Below are positions 1 through 8,823 of a stretch of DNA of 64,000 nucleotides, one piece after another. Every line of letters starts with the position of its first letter. Positions within the stretch are counted from its first letter, which is position 1. This DNA comes from Desulfosporosinus sp. I2 (GTDB taxonomy: Bacteria > Bacillota > Desulfitobacteriia > Desulfitobacteriales > Desulfitobacteriaceae): positions 1-64,000 of the forward strand of contig NZ_JYNH01000010.1 of the NCBI RefSeq assembly GCF_000960765.1, in the 5' to 3' direction. The translations under genes were made by a program, and so were the position numbers. Under the pieces are notes generated by a model. That model made no database searches. It was not told the origin of the DNA and was given only the letters and a program-made list of their open reading frames with translations.

Positions 1-2
1 TA

Positions 3-194
3 CCCTTCTATTCTTATTCTTTGCCAACCTATTCTTATGCGCCTACCGTCTCTTCCAAAGGGTTGTCCCTTATTTTGATCGCAACCCTTATTCTGGTTGC
101 TCTAGATCTAGTATTAGTTCGCCCTCAGAAATCAAGGCCCGAAGTCCAAAGTTCCCTGTCCACCCCTTTATCCCTTGAATGGTTAACCCTCTAA
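3..194 (+). CDS. C-terminal end of an unidentified membrane-anchored protein (partial)
   Basis: Open frame running in from the left edge to TAA at 192-194. The visible 63 residues contain one hydrophobic segment (around GLSLILIATLILVALDLVLV) followed by a short polar, basic-to-acidic tail, which looks like a C-terminal membrane anchor. It ends directly at a bidirectional terminator shared with the convergent lysA gene, which supports this frame. A second frame (2-178) is also open but reads less like a protein. I do not recognise the family. Confidence 0.35.
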   Translation, partial: PFYSYSLPTYSYAPTVSSKGLSLILIATLILVALDLVLVRPQKSRPEVQSSLSTPLSLEWLTL

Positions 195-238
195 AAAAGG
201 ACCCGTAGCGCACATTGTACGCCTACAGGTCCTTTTTT
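193..238. terminator. Bidirectional intrinsic terminator between the left-edge gene and lysA
   Basis: Inverted repeat AAAAAAGGACC...GTAG / CTAC...GGTCCTTTTTT with about 14 bases in the loop. A-run on the left and T-run on the right give a U-tract in both directions, so it can end transcription of lysA (minus) and of the plus-strand gene. Confidence 0.8.
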
Positions 239-245
239 CATATAA

Positions 246-1580
246 TTAACGGCTTGCCATATACAACTGTTTTAAGCGCTCCGGCAAGATATCATTTCGA
301 AGCAAATCTGAATAAGTTTCACGTTTTACAATAACGTCTGCTTGACCATTCCGTACAAGAACCACTTCAGGCCTAGTAAGACGATTGTAATTCGAGGACA
401 TAGAATAGTTATAAGCACCCGTAGACGATACAGCCAGCAAATCACCAGGCTGAACTTTAGGCAAATCAATATCCCAAATCAGCATATCCCCAGATTCGCA
501 ACATTTACCAGTAATCGAAACAGTCTCAATTCCCTCTTCATTAGCGCGATTAGCAAGCACCGCTTCATATCGAGCTTGATATAGTGAAGGCCTAGGATTA
601 TCAGCCATTCCTCCATCGACTGCAACATATTTTCTAATTCCAGGGATCTCTTTAGTAGAGCCGATGGTGTAAAGAGTGGTTCCAGCCGTTCCCACGATTG
701 AGCGACCGGGTTCAACAATAATTTTTGGACGCGGAAAGTTTTGCTTTGAGCAGGCTTCCTCTATCGCTTTGTGGACTGTTTTAGCATAATCCGAAATTTG
801 GGCAGGATCATCACCTGAGGCATAATAAATCCCAAATCCTCCCCCGAGATTTAACTCTTGCAGGAGACAACTGGTTCGCTTTTGAATATCCGCCATATAC
901 TCAATCATGACCTGAACTTCATGTCGGAAAGATTCCAATTCAAAAATTTGTGAACCGATATGGGCATGAAGTCCTTTTACCACAAGGTTTGAATAAGATA
1001 AGGCCAAATCCAAAGCCCGATCTGCAGTGCCATCTGATAAAGTAAAACCAAATTTCGAATCGATCTGACCCGTCTGAATGTATTCATGGGTATGTGCTTC
1101 TATCCCTGGCGACACTCGGAGCAGGATGTTGACTTGGTGCTTAAGCTCTTGTGCTAAATCATTGAGTACACTCATCTCATAAAAATTATCAACGACTATT
1201 CGTCCGACCCCAGCTTTGATGGCCATGGTTAATTCATCTCGGGATTTATTATTTCCATGGAAATAAATACGAGCAGCTGTAAAATCGGCTTGCAGGGCAG
1301 TATAGAGTTCCCCCCCCGAGACAACATCCAGCCCCAGCCCTTCTTCCTCGATAATCCGACACATAGCCAATGTGGAAAATGCTTTTGAAGCATAAATGAC
1401 CTCTGAATTATCAAAACCTTCCACAAACGAACTGTAATATTGCTGGCAGATATCCCGAATATGGGCTTCATCCATGACGTACAAAGGCGTCCCAAATTGA
1501 TGGGCTAGCTCTACTGTGTCACAGCCACCAATTTCAAGGTGTCCTTGTTCATTCACTAATTGCGAACCGTGCAATCTCAT
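246..1580 (-). CDS. lysA: Diaminopimelate decarboxylase
   Basis: PLP enzyme that decarboxylates meso-diaminopimelate to L-lysine, the last step of lysine biosynthesis; cytoplasmic. At 444 aa it has normal family length. Visible fold-III decarboxylase features: the PLP-binding lysine in VIYASKAF (about residue 66), HIGSQIFELE (about 204), the glycine-rich ELNLGGGFG, EPGRSIVG and the C-terminal active-site motif CESGD. Start ATG is preceded by GGGAGG at 7 bases. The gene is monocistronic between a terminator and a lysine riboswitch, which confirms both function and lysine feedback. Confidence 0.97.
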   Translation of the reverse strand: MRLHGSQLVNEQGHLEIGGCDTVELAHQFGTPLYVMDEAHIRDICQQYYSSFVEGFDNSEVIYASKAFSTLAMCRIIEEEGLGLDVVSGGELYTALQADFTAARIYFHGNNKSRDELTMAIKAGVGRIVVDNFYEMSVLNDLAQELKHQVNILLRVSPGIEAHTHEYIQTGQIDSKFGFTLSDGTADRALDLALSYSNLVVKGLHAHIGSQIFELESFRHEVQVMIEYMADIQKRTSCLLQELNLGGGFGIYYASGDDPAQISDYAKTVHKAIEEACSKQNFPRPKIIVEPGRSIVGTAGTTLYTIGSTKEIPGIRKYVAVDGGMADNPRPSLYQARYEAVLANRANEEGIETVSITGKCCESGDMLIWDIDLPKVQPGDLLAVSSTGAYNYSMSSNYNRLTRPEVVLVRNGQADVIVKRETYSDLLRNDILPERLKQLYMASR

Positions 1581-1610
1581 TTTTCTTCCTCCCTTTTCTA
1601 AACAATAACT

Positions 1611-1651
1611 TCAATTAAAAATGGCAACAGAAGGAGGTCCTCTGTTACCAT
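1611..1651 (-). terminator. Riboswitch-controlled terminator in the lysA leader
   Basis: On the minus strand, ATGGTAACAGA...TCTGTTGCCAT forms a near-perfect hairpin followed by TTTTAATT, 30 bases upstream of the lysA RBS. It lies directly 3' of the lysine aptamer, so it is the expected OFF structure when lysine is bound. Confidence 0.8.
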
Positions 1652-1684
1652 ACACGATGCACGGAACAATGACCCTCTTCTCCT

Positions 1685-1876
1685 GTTGTGAGTAGTTCTC
1701 CACACGATAGCCTAGAGTATTGCACCGTATGACAGTCCTGTAGCTCTTTACTACAGACCCAGCACCAAAAAGCACGTATTTTTGGGCTTCGGCGAACTTC
1801 CCTTTCCCATGAATTCATCGGCCTTCGTAACCTTCTTCATGGTAATCTTGTCGTCCGCGCCTCTACCACACCCCCA
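1685..1876 (-). promoter_or_regulatory. Lysine riboswitch (L-box) controlling lysA
   Basis: The minus strand carries the conserved lysine-aptamer blocks in order: GGTAGAGGCGCGGA, then GGGAAAGGGAAGTTCGCCGA, then GCTGGGTCTGT...ACAGGACTGTC, then the closing GGCTATC that pairs with GGTAG to make P1. Length (about 190 nt), order and position upstream of lysA fit the class. A terminator hairpin follows, so control is probably transcriptional: lysine binding ends transcription early. Confidence 0.93.
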
Positions 1877-1909
1877 AAGAGATGAGGTAATATGAAATTC
1901 TATCCATTA

Positions 1910-1938
1910 ATAATACAGGGAATTTCTGCTTAAGTCAA
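1910..1938 (-). promoter_or_regulatory. Sigma-A promoter of lysA
   Basis: Minus strand TTGACT (-35, plus 1933-1938), 17-base spacer, TATTAT (-10, plus 1910-1915). It sits about 35-60 bases before the riboswitch begins, giving a leader that contains the whole aptamer. Confidence 0.8.
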
Positions 1939-1950
1939 TCGAATTATTTG

Positions 1951-2976
1951 TTATGCTCCTCGTTGTCCCCTTTGTTGATCCGCCAACTTGTTATCGTTAC
2001 TGGTACCAACTGTAAGAGACCACTTTCCACATCGATCTCCCCACCTTGCCAGACTTATCCCCTCTTGAATAATCTCTACAATTTCACAACGGTTTGCACA
2101 CCCGGAGCACTCAAAACTTTTTGCTTGAAATTGTGTCTCAGAAAGTTTTAGGCCACGAAAACCAGTCGAGCTTTCTGGTCGATTTGCTAATCTTTCTTGG
2201 GCTAAAAACGCAGCACCCAAAGCACCCATGACTCCATAATGCTCCGGCACTATAATTGACTGTCCTAATTCTTCTTCAAAGGCCTTGCATATGCCAGGAT
2301 TGGCTGCCACGCCCCCTTGGAAGAAAATCGGTCCCTTGATGTCTTTATTTTTACCAACGTTATTCAGATAGTTCCTGACCATCGCCTGACAGAGACCCGC
2401 CAAAATATCGGGAAGAGAGTGCCCTAACTGTTGTTTATGGATCATATCGGATTCCGCGAAAACTGAGCAACGTCCAGCGATCTGAACTGGAGTCTTTGAC
2501 CTAAGGGCTAGAGGTCCAAATTCTTCAATAGGAATTCCCAATCTTGCCGCTTGTTGGTCAAGAAAGGACCCAGTCCCGGCTGCACATACGGTATTCATGG
2601 CAAAATCAGAAACAACTCCATCTCGAAGAATAATGATTTTCGAATCCTGCCCACCAATTTCCAGGATGGTTTGTACTTTAGGATTAACTCTTGAAGCAGC
2701 TACGGCGTGAGCAGTAATCTCATTTTTTACGACGTCAGCACCTAATAAAGTTGCCGCTAGCTGACGTGCACTACCAGTTGCTCCCACGCCAATAATTTCA
2801 GAAGAATTCGGAATTCGAGATCTTAATAGCTTAATTCCCTCTTGAATTGTTTGCATAGGACGTCCCTGCGTTCTCAGATAAAGTGCCTCTTTCAAGGTAT
2901 TGTCTGGTCGCAACAAGACCATGTTTGTACTTACCGACCCAACATCAACACCCAGAAAGAATTTATCTTCCCCCAA
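1951..2976 (-). CDS. Acyl-CoA dehydratase activase-type ATPase (HgdC/BadFG family)
   Basis: ASKHA-fold ATPase of the family that transfers an activating electron from ferredoxin to 2-hydroxyacyl-CoA dehydratases or benzoyl-CoA reductases. N-terminal GVDVGSVSTN phosphate motif, GGQDSKII, the cluster cysteines in NTVCAAGTGSF and AGRCSVFAESD (a [4Fe-4S] bridging the dimer in HgdC), and GGVAANPG. It is 341 aa against about 260 for HgdC; the extra C-terminus holds CSGCANRCE and RCGKW, so it may carry another metal site. TTG start after GAGGAAG; no earlier in-frame start is possible because TAG lies two codons upstream. Overlaps the upstream gene by 14 bases, so probably co-translated. The true substrate is unknown. 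Confidence 0.8.
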   Translation of the reverse strand: MGEDKFFLGVDVGSVSTNMVLLRPDNTLKEALYLRTQGRPMQTIQEGIKLLRSRIPNSSEIIGVGATGSARQLAATLLGADVVKNEITAHAVAASRVNPKVQTILEIGGQDSKIIILRDGVVSDFAMNTVCAAGTGSFLDQQAARLGIPIEEFGPLALRSKTPVQIAGRCSVFAESDMIHKQQLGHSLPDILAGLCQAMVRNYLNNVGKNKDIKGPIFFQGGVAANPGICKAFEEELGQSIIVPEHYGVMGALGAAFLAQERLANRPESSTGFRGLKLSETQFQAKSFECSGCANRCEIVEIIQEGISLARWGDRCGKWSLTVGTSNDNKLADQQRGQRGA

Positions 2977-4113
2977 CTCCTAACACTTCCTCTCTTGTTT
3001 GTTCAATTCCTCGCAGCATAGTTGGTCTTTCCAAAAGATCAACAAACGCTTCTAAACGGGTTTTAATCCCCGCTTGACCCGTGTGTTCATCAACTATTAA
3101 GGTCATAATAGGTATCTTATAAGCTTCTTGAATTTTTGGTAAAACACTTGCGGCTACTATTTCAGGCATGCAAGATAACGGAAAAATTTGAATGATTCCA
3201 TCAAAGCCCTCCCGTGCAAATTTCACGGCAGCTCCCACTGTTTCTTGACCATGTCCTCCTACAAAATGTGGTAAATATTGTTTAGCATAACCTGGATACG
3301 ATTTAATAGAGCGATATCCCGGTGCAAGACCTTGAAAGACATGGTTCCCAACCCACCCCGAAAGATAAATTGAACGATCCACTTCTATTCCTAATCGTCC
3401 AAGCTCTTGCTCGACACCCATAGAAGAATAGGGATCAAGAATCGTGTATATCTCTCCAACGACTCCTATGCGTAGAGGTTTATAAATTCCGTCTACAGAG
3501 CTGCGTACATTTACTTGCCGTTCTCGAATAGTCTCTTGTACCCAGTGAATCGTATCAAAGATCCCCTTTTCCGACATCGTTTGTGCTAATCGAGCCTTGC
3601 CCTCTTCGTAAAGCTTTTCTGTATCCAAGGGAGATGGAAGCCTTGGCCGTGCTGCATGGATCAAATCTTCAATTCGATCTAACCCAACACTTTTGAGGTA
3701 GGAAAATCTTAGAGCCTTCAGGATTTTTATCCATGAATTTTAGTACCCGCTAGGAAACGGATGCGTTTGGCCAGCCCCAGCAAGCTTCCGTTAGGGGGTT
3801 CAAGAGTCACTACTTCATAATCATATCCAGCATCCCGCATGATTTCTCGTTCCACTTCGCCATAATAACCAAAGCGGCAGGGACCAATCCCTCCTGTAAT
3901 CACAATCGTATCTGCCCCTTGATTTGCTGCTTCAATATAATTGCCCAGATTTAGTTTTAAGGGGAGACAGGCTGACTCTGGTGATAGCCTTGTTCCTAAA
4001 TTCAGAGTTCGTTTACTATTGACTGGCGGGACCACTACCTCAACATTTAGGGATTCAAAGAGTGTTTGAATAACAATCCAAGCGTTCCCCATGTGTGGAA
4101 ACGTAACCTTCAT
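2963..4113 (-). pseudogene. 2-hydroxyacyl-CoA dehydratase-like (HgdB/COG3581-type) protein, frameshifted
   Basis: Two minus-strand frames belong to one protein of about 383 aa. The first (4113 to 3727; ATG after GGAGGAGGG) carries CLPLKLNLGNYIEAANQGAD and GGIGPCRFGYYGE; the second (to 2963) continues with PCxxE-type and DEHTGQAGIKTRLEAF motifs typical of this family. The break is at an A4 run (plus 3738-3741): one extra A would join GTK to NSWIKIL in frame. Either a real disruption, a sequencing error, or -1 slippage. The operon sits between a DUF2229-type protein and the HgdC-type activase, so all three probably form one redox enzyme or activator. Family role is by analogy; substrate unknown. 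Confidence 0.75.
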
Positions 4114-5098
4114 GGACCCTCCTCCTTTCGACCATATCCAAAAAGGCTTCTAACCGGGTAATAAGGCCAGCTTCACCACTGTGTTCATCCAGCGTAATCA
4201 CCATATAAGGTTTATGTCGTTGACGGGCCTTTCGAGATAATAGTTCTTGAACTATTGAGTCTGTGCCACAACCGAAGCAGGTTAAATAAATAATTCCATC
4301 AATCTCTGGATCGGCCAAGAATTTGTTTCCAGCACCGTAAATTTGCTTAGAGTGACTCCAGAATAACTTTTTGCGCAACTCTAACAAATTCGTCTCTATT
4401 TCATTTTGATCAACATGTTGAATCAACTCCACCCTTGCTTTTTCACGAAGTTTCTTAAGGAGGTTCAAGTTAGCGTAGGATTCTTGAATTAAGTAGGAAT
4501 GCCCAACAAGGGCAATTTTTAAACGATCAGGTTCGGGAAGCAATTGAGGGTTGGTCGGTTGAGGTTTAACCAGACAAGTCGATAGATTTTCGATTTCCCG
4601 AATGCTTTCCTCAAAATTCCACTCCGCTCCCCTAGTTTTCTGGAACTTTTCTTGCCACTTCTGACCCTCATAAAAGGCCTGTTTGATTTCAATTTTACTC
4701 TTACCCAGTGTCTCACCCATCTTTTGAAGGTCTTTTAAAACAAGACGTTGACCCTTACGCCAATTCAACGTGACTGTAAGGACTGGAATTCCCGTGGGAA
4801 CCGAGGAAAGTAGGCTTTCCGGAATCCCTAAAAATTTGGGGCAGGTGTAGGTTTCTGCTTCTACACTGACCATACGGGGCAAGAAAACCCAATCAACTGC
4901 TTTAAGTGCTTGAATGTGCCCAGAAAGGAGCTTTAAAGGTAAACACGTTTCGTCGCTGGCATTCTTTAAACCGAGATCCATAATTTGTCGGTTTGTTGGC
5001 GGAGAGATTACCACTTCAATATTTAACTGATGGAAAAAACCAGTCCAAAAAGGGAAAAAATCAAAATAATAAAGTGCACGAGGAAAGCCTATCTTCAC
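4055..5098 (-). CDS. Activase-associated protein, DUF2229/COG3580-type
   Basis: 347 aa, first gene of the activase cluster. N-terminus MKIGFPRALYYFDFFPFW, then DETCLPLKLLSGH, VEAETYTCPKF, FGCGTDSI and DEHSGEAGLITRLEAFLD, the repeating cysteine and DEH(S/T)G motifs shared with the dehydratase beta-subunit-like family. In many anaerobes this domain is fused to the activase in one long polypeptide; here it is a separate gene overlapping the next by 59 bases. GTG start with AAAGGA 10 bases upstream. Likely cytoplasmic [4Fe-4S] protein; the reaction is not known. Confidence 0.75.
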   Translation of the reverse strand: MKIGFPRALYYFDFFPFWTGFFHQLNIEVVISPPTNRQIMDLGLKNASDETCLPLKLLSGHIQALKAVDWVFLPRMVSVEAETYTCPKFLGIPESLLSSVPTGIPVLTVTLNWRKGQRLVLKDLQKMGETLGKSKIEIKQAFYEGQKWQEKFQKTRGAEWNFEESIREIENLSTCLVKPQPTNPQLLPEPDRLKIALVGHSYLIQESYANLNLLKKLREKARVELIQHVDQNEIETNLLELRKKLFWSHSKQIYGAGNKFLADPEIDGIIYLTCFGCGTDSIVQELLSRKARQRHKPYMVITLDEHSGEAGLITRLEAFLDMVERRRVHEGYVSTHGERLDCYSNTL

Positions 5099-5147
5099 TT
5101 AACAAACATCCTTTCATGTTCCAATCAATTTGCCCTTCGTACCTCGC

Positions 5148-6626
5148 TTACGGCTGCCGGTCTTGATCTTGTGGTTTTAAGATACTTGGGCGTTGATTTT
5201 TAATGGGTACTGGAGAACGCACTAGAATAGCTTTCATGGCTTGAAGATCTAAAGGCAAGAGGGGCCACAGGTAGGGCACACCAAACGACTTTGTCCGCCA
5301 TAAGAGAAAAAAGACAAGGGCAGCGCCGATCCAAAATCCCCAAAAATTAAAGAGACCCGTCATAATGACAAGAAATAACCGTGATAACCGATTTGCTAAA
5401 CCCAACTCGTAACTGGGCGTTGCAAACGTTCCAACAGAAACAATGGCAATATACATTACCACTTCTGGGGAAAACAATCCTACCTTTACCGCAATATCCC
5501 CTAACATAAACGCTGCAATCAAACCTAGAGCCGTTCCTAAAGGACCCGGGGTATGAATTGTGCCTAGCCTCAAGAGATCTACCCCAAATTCAGCGATTAA
5601 GACTTGGGCAAGTAAGGAAACTTTAGCTGGTTTGGTAACGCCGATAAAATCTAACCATCCTGGTAGTAATTGTGGATTAAGTGCAGCACCTAGCCAAAGG
5701 GGAAGTAGAAAAAGGGCTGCAAAGATCCCGCCAAATCGAACCCAACGCAGATACGCCCCGACAATCGGTTCTTGTCGATATTCTTCTGCATGCTGAACGT
5801 GACTCCAGAAGGTCGAGGGTGCAATCATGACTGAAGGAGACGTATCAACCAGGATAACCACATACCCTTCCAATAAATGAATTGCTGCAACATCTGGTCG
5901 TTCAGTATACCGTACCCGAGGATAGGGATTCCATAATTTACTGCCGAGAATAAATTCTTCGACACTTTTCTCCGCCATAGGTATCCCGTCTATTTTAATG
6001 GCTTGAATATCTTTTTGAATCTTACTGACCATCTCCAAGTTAGTGACATCTTCAATAAAGGCAATACAGACGTCTGTCTTAGAGCGACCTCCTACTTGAA
6101 CCAACTTCATCCGCAATTTCGGATCACGCAAACGCCTGCGAATTAAAGCTGTGTTCATAACGAGGGTTTCTGTAAATCCGTCACGAGATCCTCGAGTCAC
6201 GCGCTCAATATCCGGTTCCATTGGCTGACGACTTGGGTAGGCGCGGACATCCACTATAATTGCTTTATCTTGACCCTCAACAAAGATGGCCATCGGACCG
6301 GAAAGAATGAAGTAAAACACTTTATCCATGGTTCGAGCATCTGAAACTTGTAAATTGACAATCCGCCCTTTAACCAATTTATCTAAGGCATTGACAATTA
6401 AATCTGAACGTTCCAGATCTATTAGAGCATCGAGTATCAAACTCACCACTTGGGAGTTGACCATCCCGTTGACAGAGTAAATGGCGATTCGTTTTCCACC
6501 CACGGACATTTCTCGAAGCACTATATCAAAACTATCTGGAACCCCTAATTCCTTATTAAGGTAATCCACATTTTCTTGATAATTCTTACTGACCGGAATA
6601 TTTTTCTCGCTTGAATTATTATCCAT
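5148..6626 (-). CDS. spoVAF: Stage V sporulation protein AF (GerA-family membrane protein)
   Basis: 492 aa. The N-terminal soluble half (to about residue 290) matches the GerA/SpoVAF A-subunit domain (EFILGSKLWNPYPRVRYTERPD, LLEGYVVILVDTSPSVMIAP), followed by several membrane segments (about 305-440) with HTPGPLGTALGLIAAF. SpoVA proteins move Ca-dipicolinate through the forespore inner membrane; AF is dispensable but GerA-like in structure and is thought to influence germination. ATG with AAGGGGG. It closes the spoVAC-AD-AE-AF series, but 142 bases with a repeat array separate it from spoVAE. Confidence 0.92.
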   Translation of the reverse strand: MDNNSSEKNIPVSKNYQENVDYLNKELGVPDSFDIVLREMSVGGKRIAIYSVNGMVNSQVVSLILDALIDLERSDLIVNALDKLVKGRIVNLQVSDARTMDKVFYFILSGPMAIFVEGQDKAIIVDVRAYPSRQPMEPDIERVTRGSRDGFTETLVMNTALIRRRLRDPKLRMKLVQVGGRSKTDVCIAFIEDVTNLEMVSKIQKDIQAIKIDGIPMAEKSVEEFILGSKLWNPYPRVRYTERPDVAAIHLLEGYVVILVDTSPSVMIAPSTFWSHVQHAEEYRQEPIVGAYLRWVRFGGIFAALFLLPLWLGAALNPQLLPGWLDFIGVTKPAKVSLLAQVLIAEFGVDLLRLGTIHTPGPLGTALGLIAAFMLGDIAVKVGLFSPEVVMYIAIVSVGTFATPSYELGLANRLSRLFLVIMTGLFNFWGFWIGAALVFFLLWRTKSFGVPYLWPLLPLDLQAMKAILVRSPVPIKNQRPSILKPQDQDRQP

Positions 6627-6642
6627 GCAACTTCACCCCCTT

Positions 6643-6768
6643 ATCGATGTTCGTGGTTCGTAGTTCGTGGTTCGAACATCAAATATCGAGTAGCCCTCTT
6701 GTCGTAGTTCGAAAATCACTGTTATGTGTTCGTATTTGTAATTCGAACCTCGAACCTCGAACCTCGTG
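6643..6768. repeat. Period-7 heptad array, locus A (GNNCGAN family)
   Basis: Left half reads GTTCGTG GTTCGTA then GTTCGTG GTTCGAA. After about 55 bases the right half reads TCGAACC three times, which is GTTCGAG heptads on the other strand. The two halves are therefore inverted arrays of one 7-base unit. The array fills the spoVAE-spoVAF gap. Related arrays occur at three other places in the window. Confidence 0.8.
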
Positions 6769-7131
6769 TTATCCTTTGGGTTTAAAAGCCACTGACATTA
6801 AATACCCGAAAAACACAGCCGATGCGATCCCTACCGCGGTTGCTTCGACCCCCCCTGAAAAAGCCCCGATAATCCCACGTTTTCCAACTGCCTCCATAGC
6901 CCCTTTGGATAAGCTATAGCCAAACCCTGATAGGGGGATTGAAGCTCCCGCCCCACCTATTTTTATAAGAGGTTCGTAGAGGCCTAATGCCCCTAAGATT
7001 GCTCCACCCGTGACAAAGGTAACAAGGACATGAGCTGGAGTAAATGCTGGTTTTGTTAGATCCATAAGCAATTGTCCAATAACGCAAATTACCCCACCAA
7101 CGATGAAGGCTGGAATAATCATAGCAAACAT
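6769..7131 (-). CDS. spoVAE: Stage V sporulation protein AE
   Basis: Integral membrane protein of about 120 aa with three to four hydrophobic segments and the glycine-rich SpoVAC/AEb signature (GGAGASIPLSGFGYSL). Part of the SpoVA channel for dipicolinic acid. I chose ATG at 7131, because AAGGAG lies 8 bases upstream; a longer frame from a TTG at 7149 would put that Shine-Dalgarno inside the gene. Fifteen bases after spoVAD, so co-transcribed. Sequence is paralogous to SpoVAC (same GGAG..P(V/L)(T/S)GF core). Confidence 0.92.
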   Translation of the reverse strand: MFAMIIPAFIVGGVICVIGQLLMDLTKPAFTPAHVLVTFVTGGAILGALGLYEPLIKIGGAGASIPLSGFGYSLSKGAMEAVGKRGIIGAFSGGVEATAVGIASAVFFGYLMSVAFKPKG

Positions 7132-7145
7132 AGTTTCTACTCCTT

Positions 7146-8153
7146 TCAAGCATCAATAACAACAGCATGCCCAATTCCAGGAATGGACTCTCCCTGCAGC
7201 GAAGAGGTCGGACTATGTAATGCTCCGCTTCCCACTAGCATGACTCGCTTTAATTCTCCAACTTTGATTCGGCGCATAACGTTTCCAGCAAAAACTACTG
7301 CTGAGCAGCCACATCCACTCGCTCCCGAATGAACATCTTGGCTAGGATCAAAAACCATAACCCCGCAATCAGTAAATGCAGTTCCCATATCGATACCACT
7401 TTGCTTTAAAACCTCAGTAGCAAGTGCTAATCCAACTGCTCCCAGATCCCCGGAAGCAATTAAATCATAGTCAGTTGCTTTGCGCTGTAAGTCATGAAAA
7501 TGATTCAGAATCGTATCCGCAACCGCAGGGGCCATGGCTGAGCCCATATTATTGACATCCTTTTCAGCGTAGTCGATAACCCTTCCAATCGTTGCGGATG
7601 AGATTCGAGGGCCTTCTCCTCTCCTCCCTAGAAGTACACTCCCTGCGCCTGTCACCGTCCACTGGGCGCTCATCGGCCTTTGAGTACCCTGCTCAGTTGG
7701 CGCACGGAATTGCCGCTCGGCTGTATCATGATGACTAGATGCACCTACTAAAACATTCCGAGCAAACCCTCCATCGATTAGCATGCTCCCTAAAGCTAGG
7801 CCCAAGGCCATTGTTGAGCAGGCTCCGTAAAGCCCGATAAAGGGAAGTGCTATCTTACGGGCCGCAAAACTTGAGGAAATGATTTGATTCAGTAAATCTC
7901 CAGCTAACATGTAATCAATTTGGTCCTTAGCAATGCCTGCTTGATCTATGGACCCTTGCATTGCCTCTTGGAGCATATTGCTCTCCGCAACCTCCCAAGA
8001 TTTTGCTCCATTTAGCTGATCCTTCCATACTTTACTAAATGTTTTTCCTAGTGGGCCTTGTCCTTCTTTAGGCCCCACTACAGAATAGGAGGCTAAAATG
8101 ACCGGAGGATTGGTAAACACCACGGTCTGATTTCCTGCTCGCTTCAAATCCAT
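7146..8153 (-). CDS. spoVAD: Stage V sporulation protein AD
   Basis: Thiolase-fold protein that binds dipicolinic acid in the SpoVA channel. About 335 aa; visible thiolase-like blocks YGACSTMALGLALGSMLI and GASGCGCSAVVFAGNVM, and the ending VGSGALHSPTSSLQGESIPGI typical of SpoVAD. I start at ATG 8153 (MDLKRAGNQTVVF, aligning with the usual SpoVAD N-terminus) with GGGGAT upstream; an in-frame ATG at 8174 has no ribosome binding site. Membrane-associated through SpoVAC/AE in the forespore. Confidence 0.93.
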   Translation of the reverse strand: MDLKRAGNQTVVFTNPPVILASYSVVGPKEGQGPLGKTFSKVWKDQLNGAKSWEVAESNMLQEAMQGSIDQAGIAKDQIDYMLAGDLLNQIISSSFAARKIALPFIGLYGACSTMALGLALGSMLIDGGFARNVLVGASSHHDTAERQFRAPTEQGTQRPMSAQWTVTGAGSVLLGRRGEGPRISSATIGRVIDYAEKDVNNMGSAMAPAVADTILNHFHDLQRKATDYDLIASGDLGAVGLALATEVLKQSGIDMGTAFTDCGVMVFDPSQDVHSGASGCGCSAVVFAGNVMRRIKVGELKRVMLVGSGALHSPTSSLQGESIPGIGHAVVIDA

Positions 8154-8219
8154 ATCTGATTCATCCCCATTCATACATACAGTGTTTGGTCAAACCAGCC
8201 AACACGCTCCAATTTAGGG

Positions 8220-8687
8220 TTAGTGAATTAGAAAATATATGATTCCCACAACAATCGAAGTCGCAATACCATAGACAAGTACAGGACCTGCAACCGTAAA
8301 TAACTTTGCTCCGACCCCTAACACATAACCCTCCCGCTTAAACTCTATGGCTGGAGAAACGATGGAATTAGAAAAACCAGTAACCGGAACAATCGAACCT
8401 GCACCTCCAAATTTACCAATTTCATCATAAATACCCAAGCCAGTTAAAAGTGCTCCTAAAAAGATCATCGTCGCTGTTGCAGCCGTTGATGCTTCAACAC
8501 TAGTCAACCCAACACTCACAAAGAAATTTATGATCACTTGACCAATGGCACAAATAATTCCGCCCACCGCAAAGGCTCTTATAACATTTTTAACAATAGT
8601 AGGTTTGGGAGTATATTGTTGAGCTAGTGTTTTATAGTTTTCAGGGCTTACCGCGAGCGTAGGCTTACGTAAAGACTGGTTAGCCAA
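8220..8687 (-). CDS. spoVAC: Stage V sporulation protein AC
   Basis: 155 aa integral membrane protein; in Bacillus SpoVAC acts as the mechanosensitive channel of the SpoVA complex. Soluble N-terminus of about 35 residues, then AVGGIICAIGQVIINFF, ATMIFLGALLTGLGIYDEIGKF and GGAGSIVPVTGFSNSIV. TTG start with GGAGG 7 bases upstream. First gene of the operon. spoVAA and spoVAB are absent, as in many clostridia. No convincing sigma-G or sigma-F promoter was found upstream by eye. Confidence 0.95.
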   Translation of the reverse strand: MANQSLRKPTLAVSPENYKTLAQQYTPKPTIVKNVIRAFAVGGIICAIGQVIINFFVSVGLTSVEASTAATATMIFLGALLTGLGIYDEIGKFGGAGSIVPVTGFSNSIVSPAIEFKREGYVLGVGAKLFTVAGPVLVYGIATSIVVGIIYFLIH

Positions 8688-8823
8688 TGTATTTCCTCCT
8701 TTCCTTTAATGACAGATAATTCCTATTATTAAACTGATTGACCAAAATTATACGAGAGAATCTTAAACCTACATTGAAAGCTTCAGATTCGACAGAGCTT
8801 TCTATGATATTCTAAAAAAATAA

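Noticed and set aside
1685-1876. T-box leader for lysA
   Set aside because: No T-box sequence or specifier-loop layout; the lysine-aptamer blocks are clear.
6643-6768. Heptad arrays as CRISPR repeats or T-loop fragments of tRNA genes
   Set aside because: GGTTCGA resembles a tRNA T-loop, but no acceptor or anticodon stem is present and the unit repeats every 7 bases.
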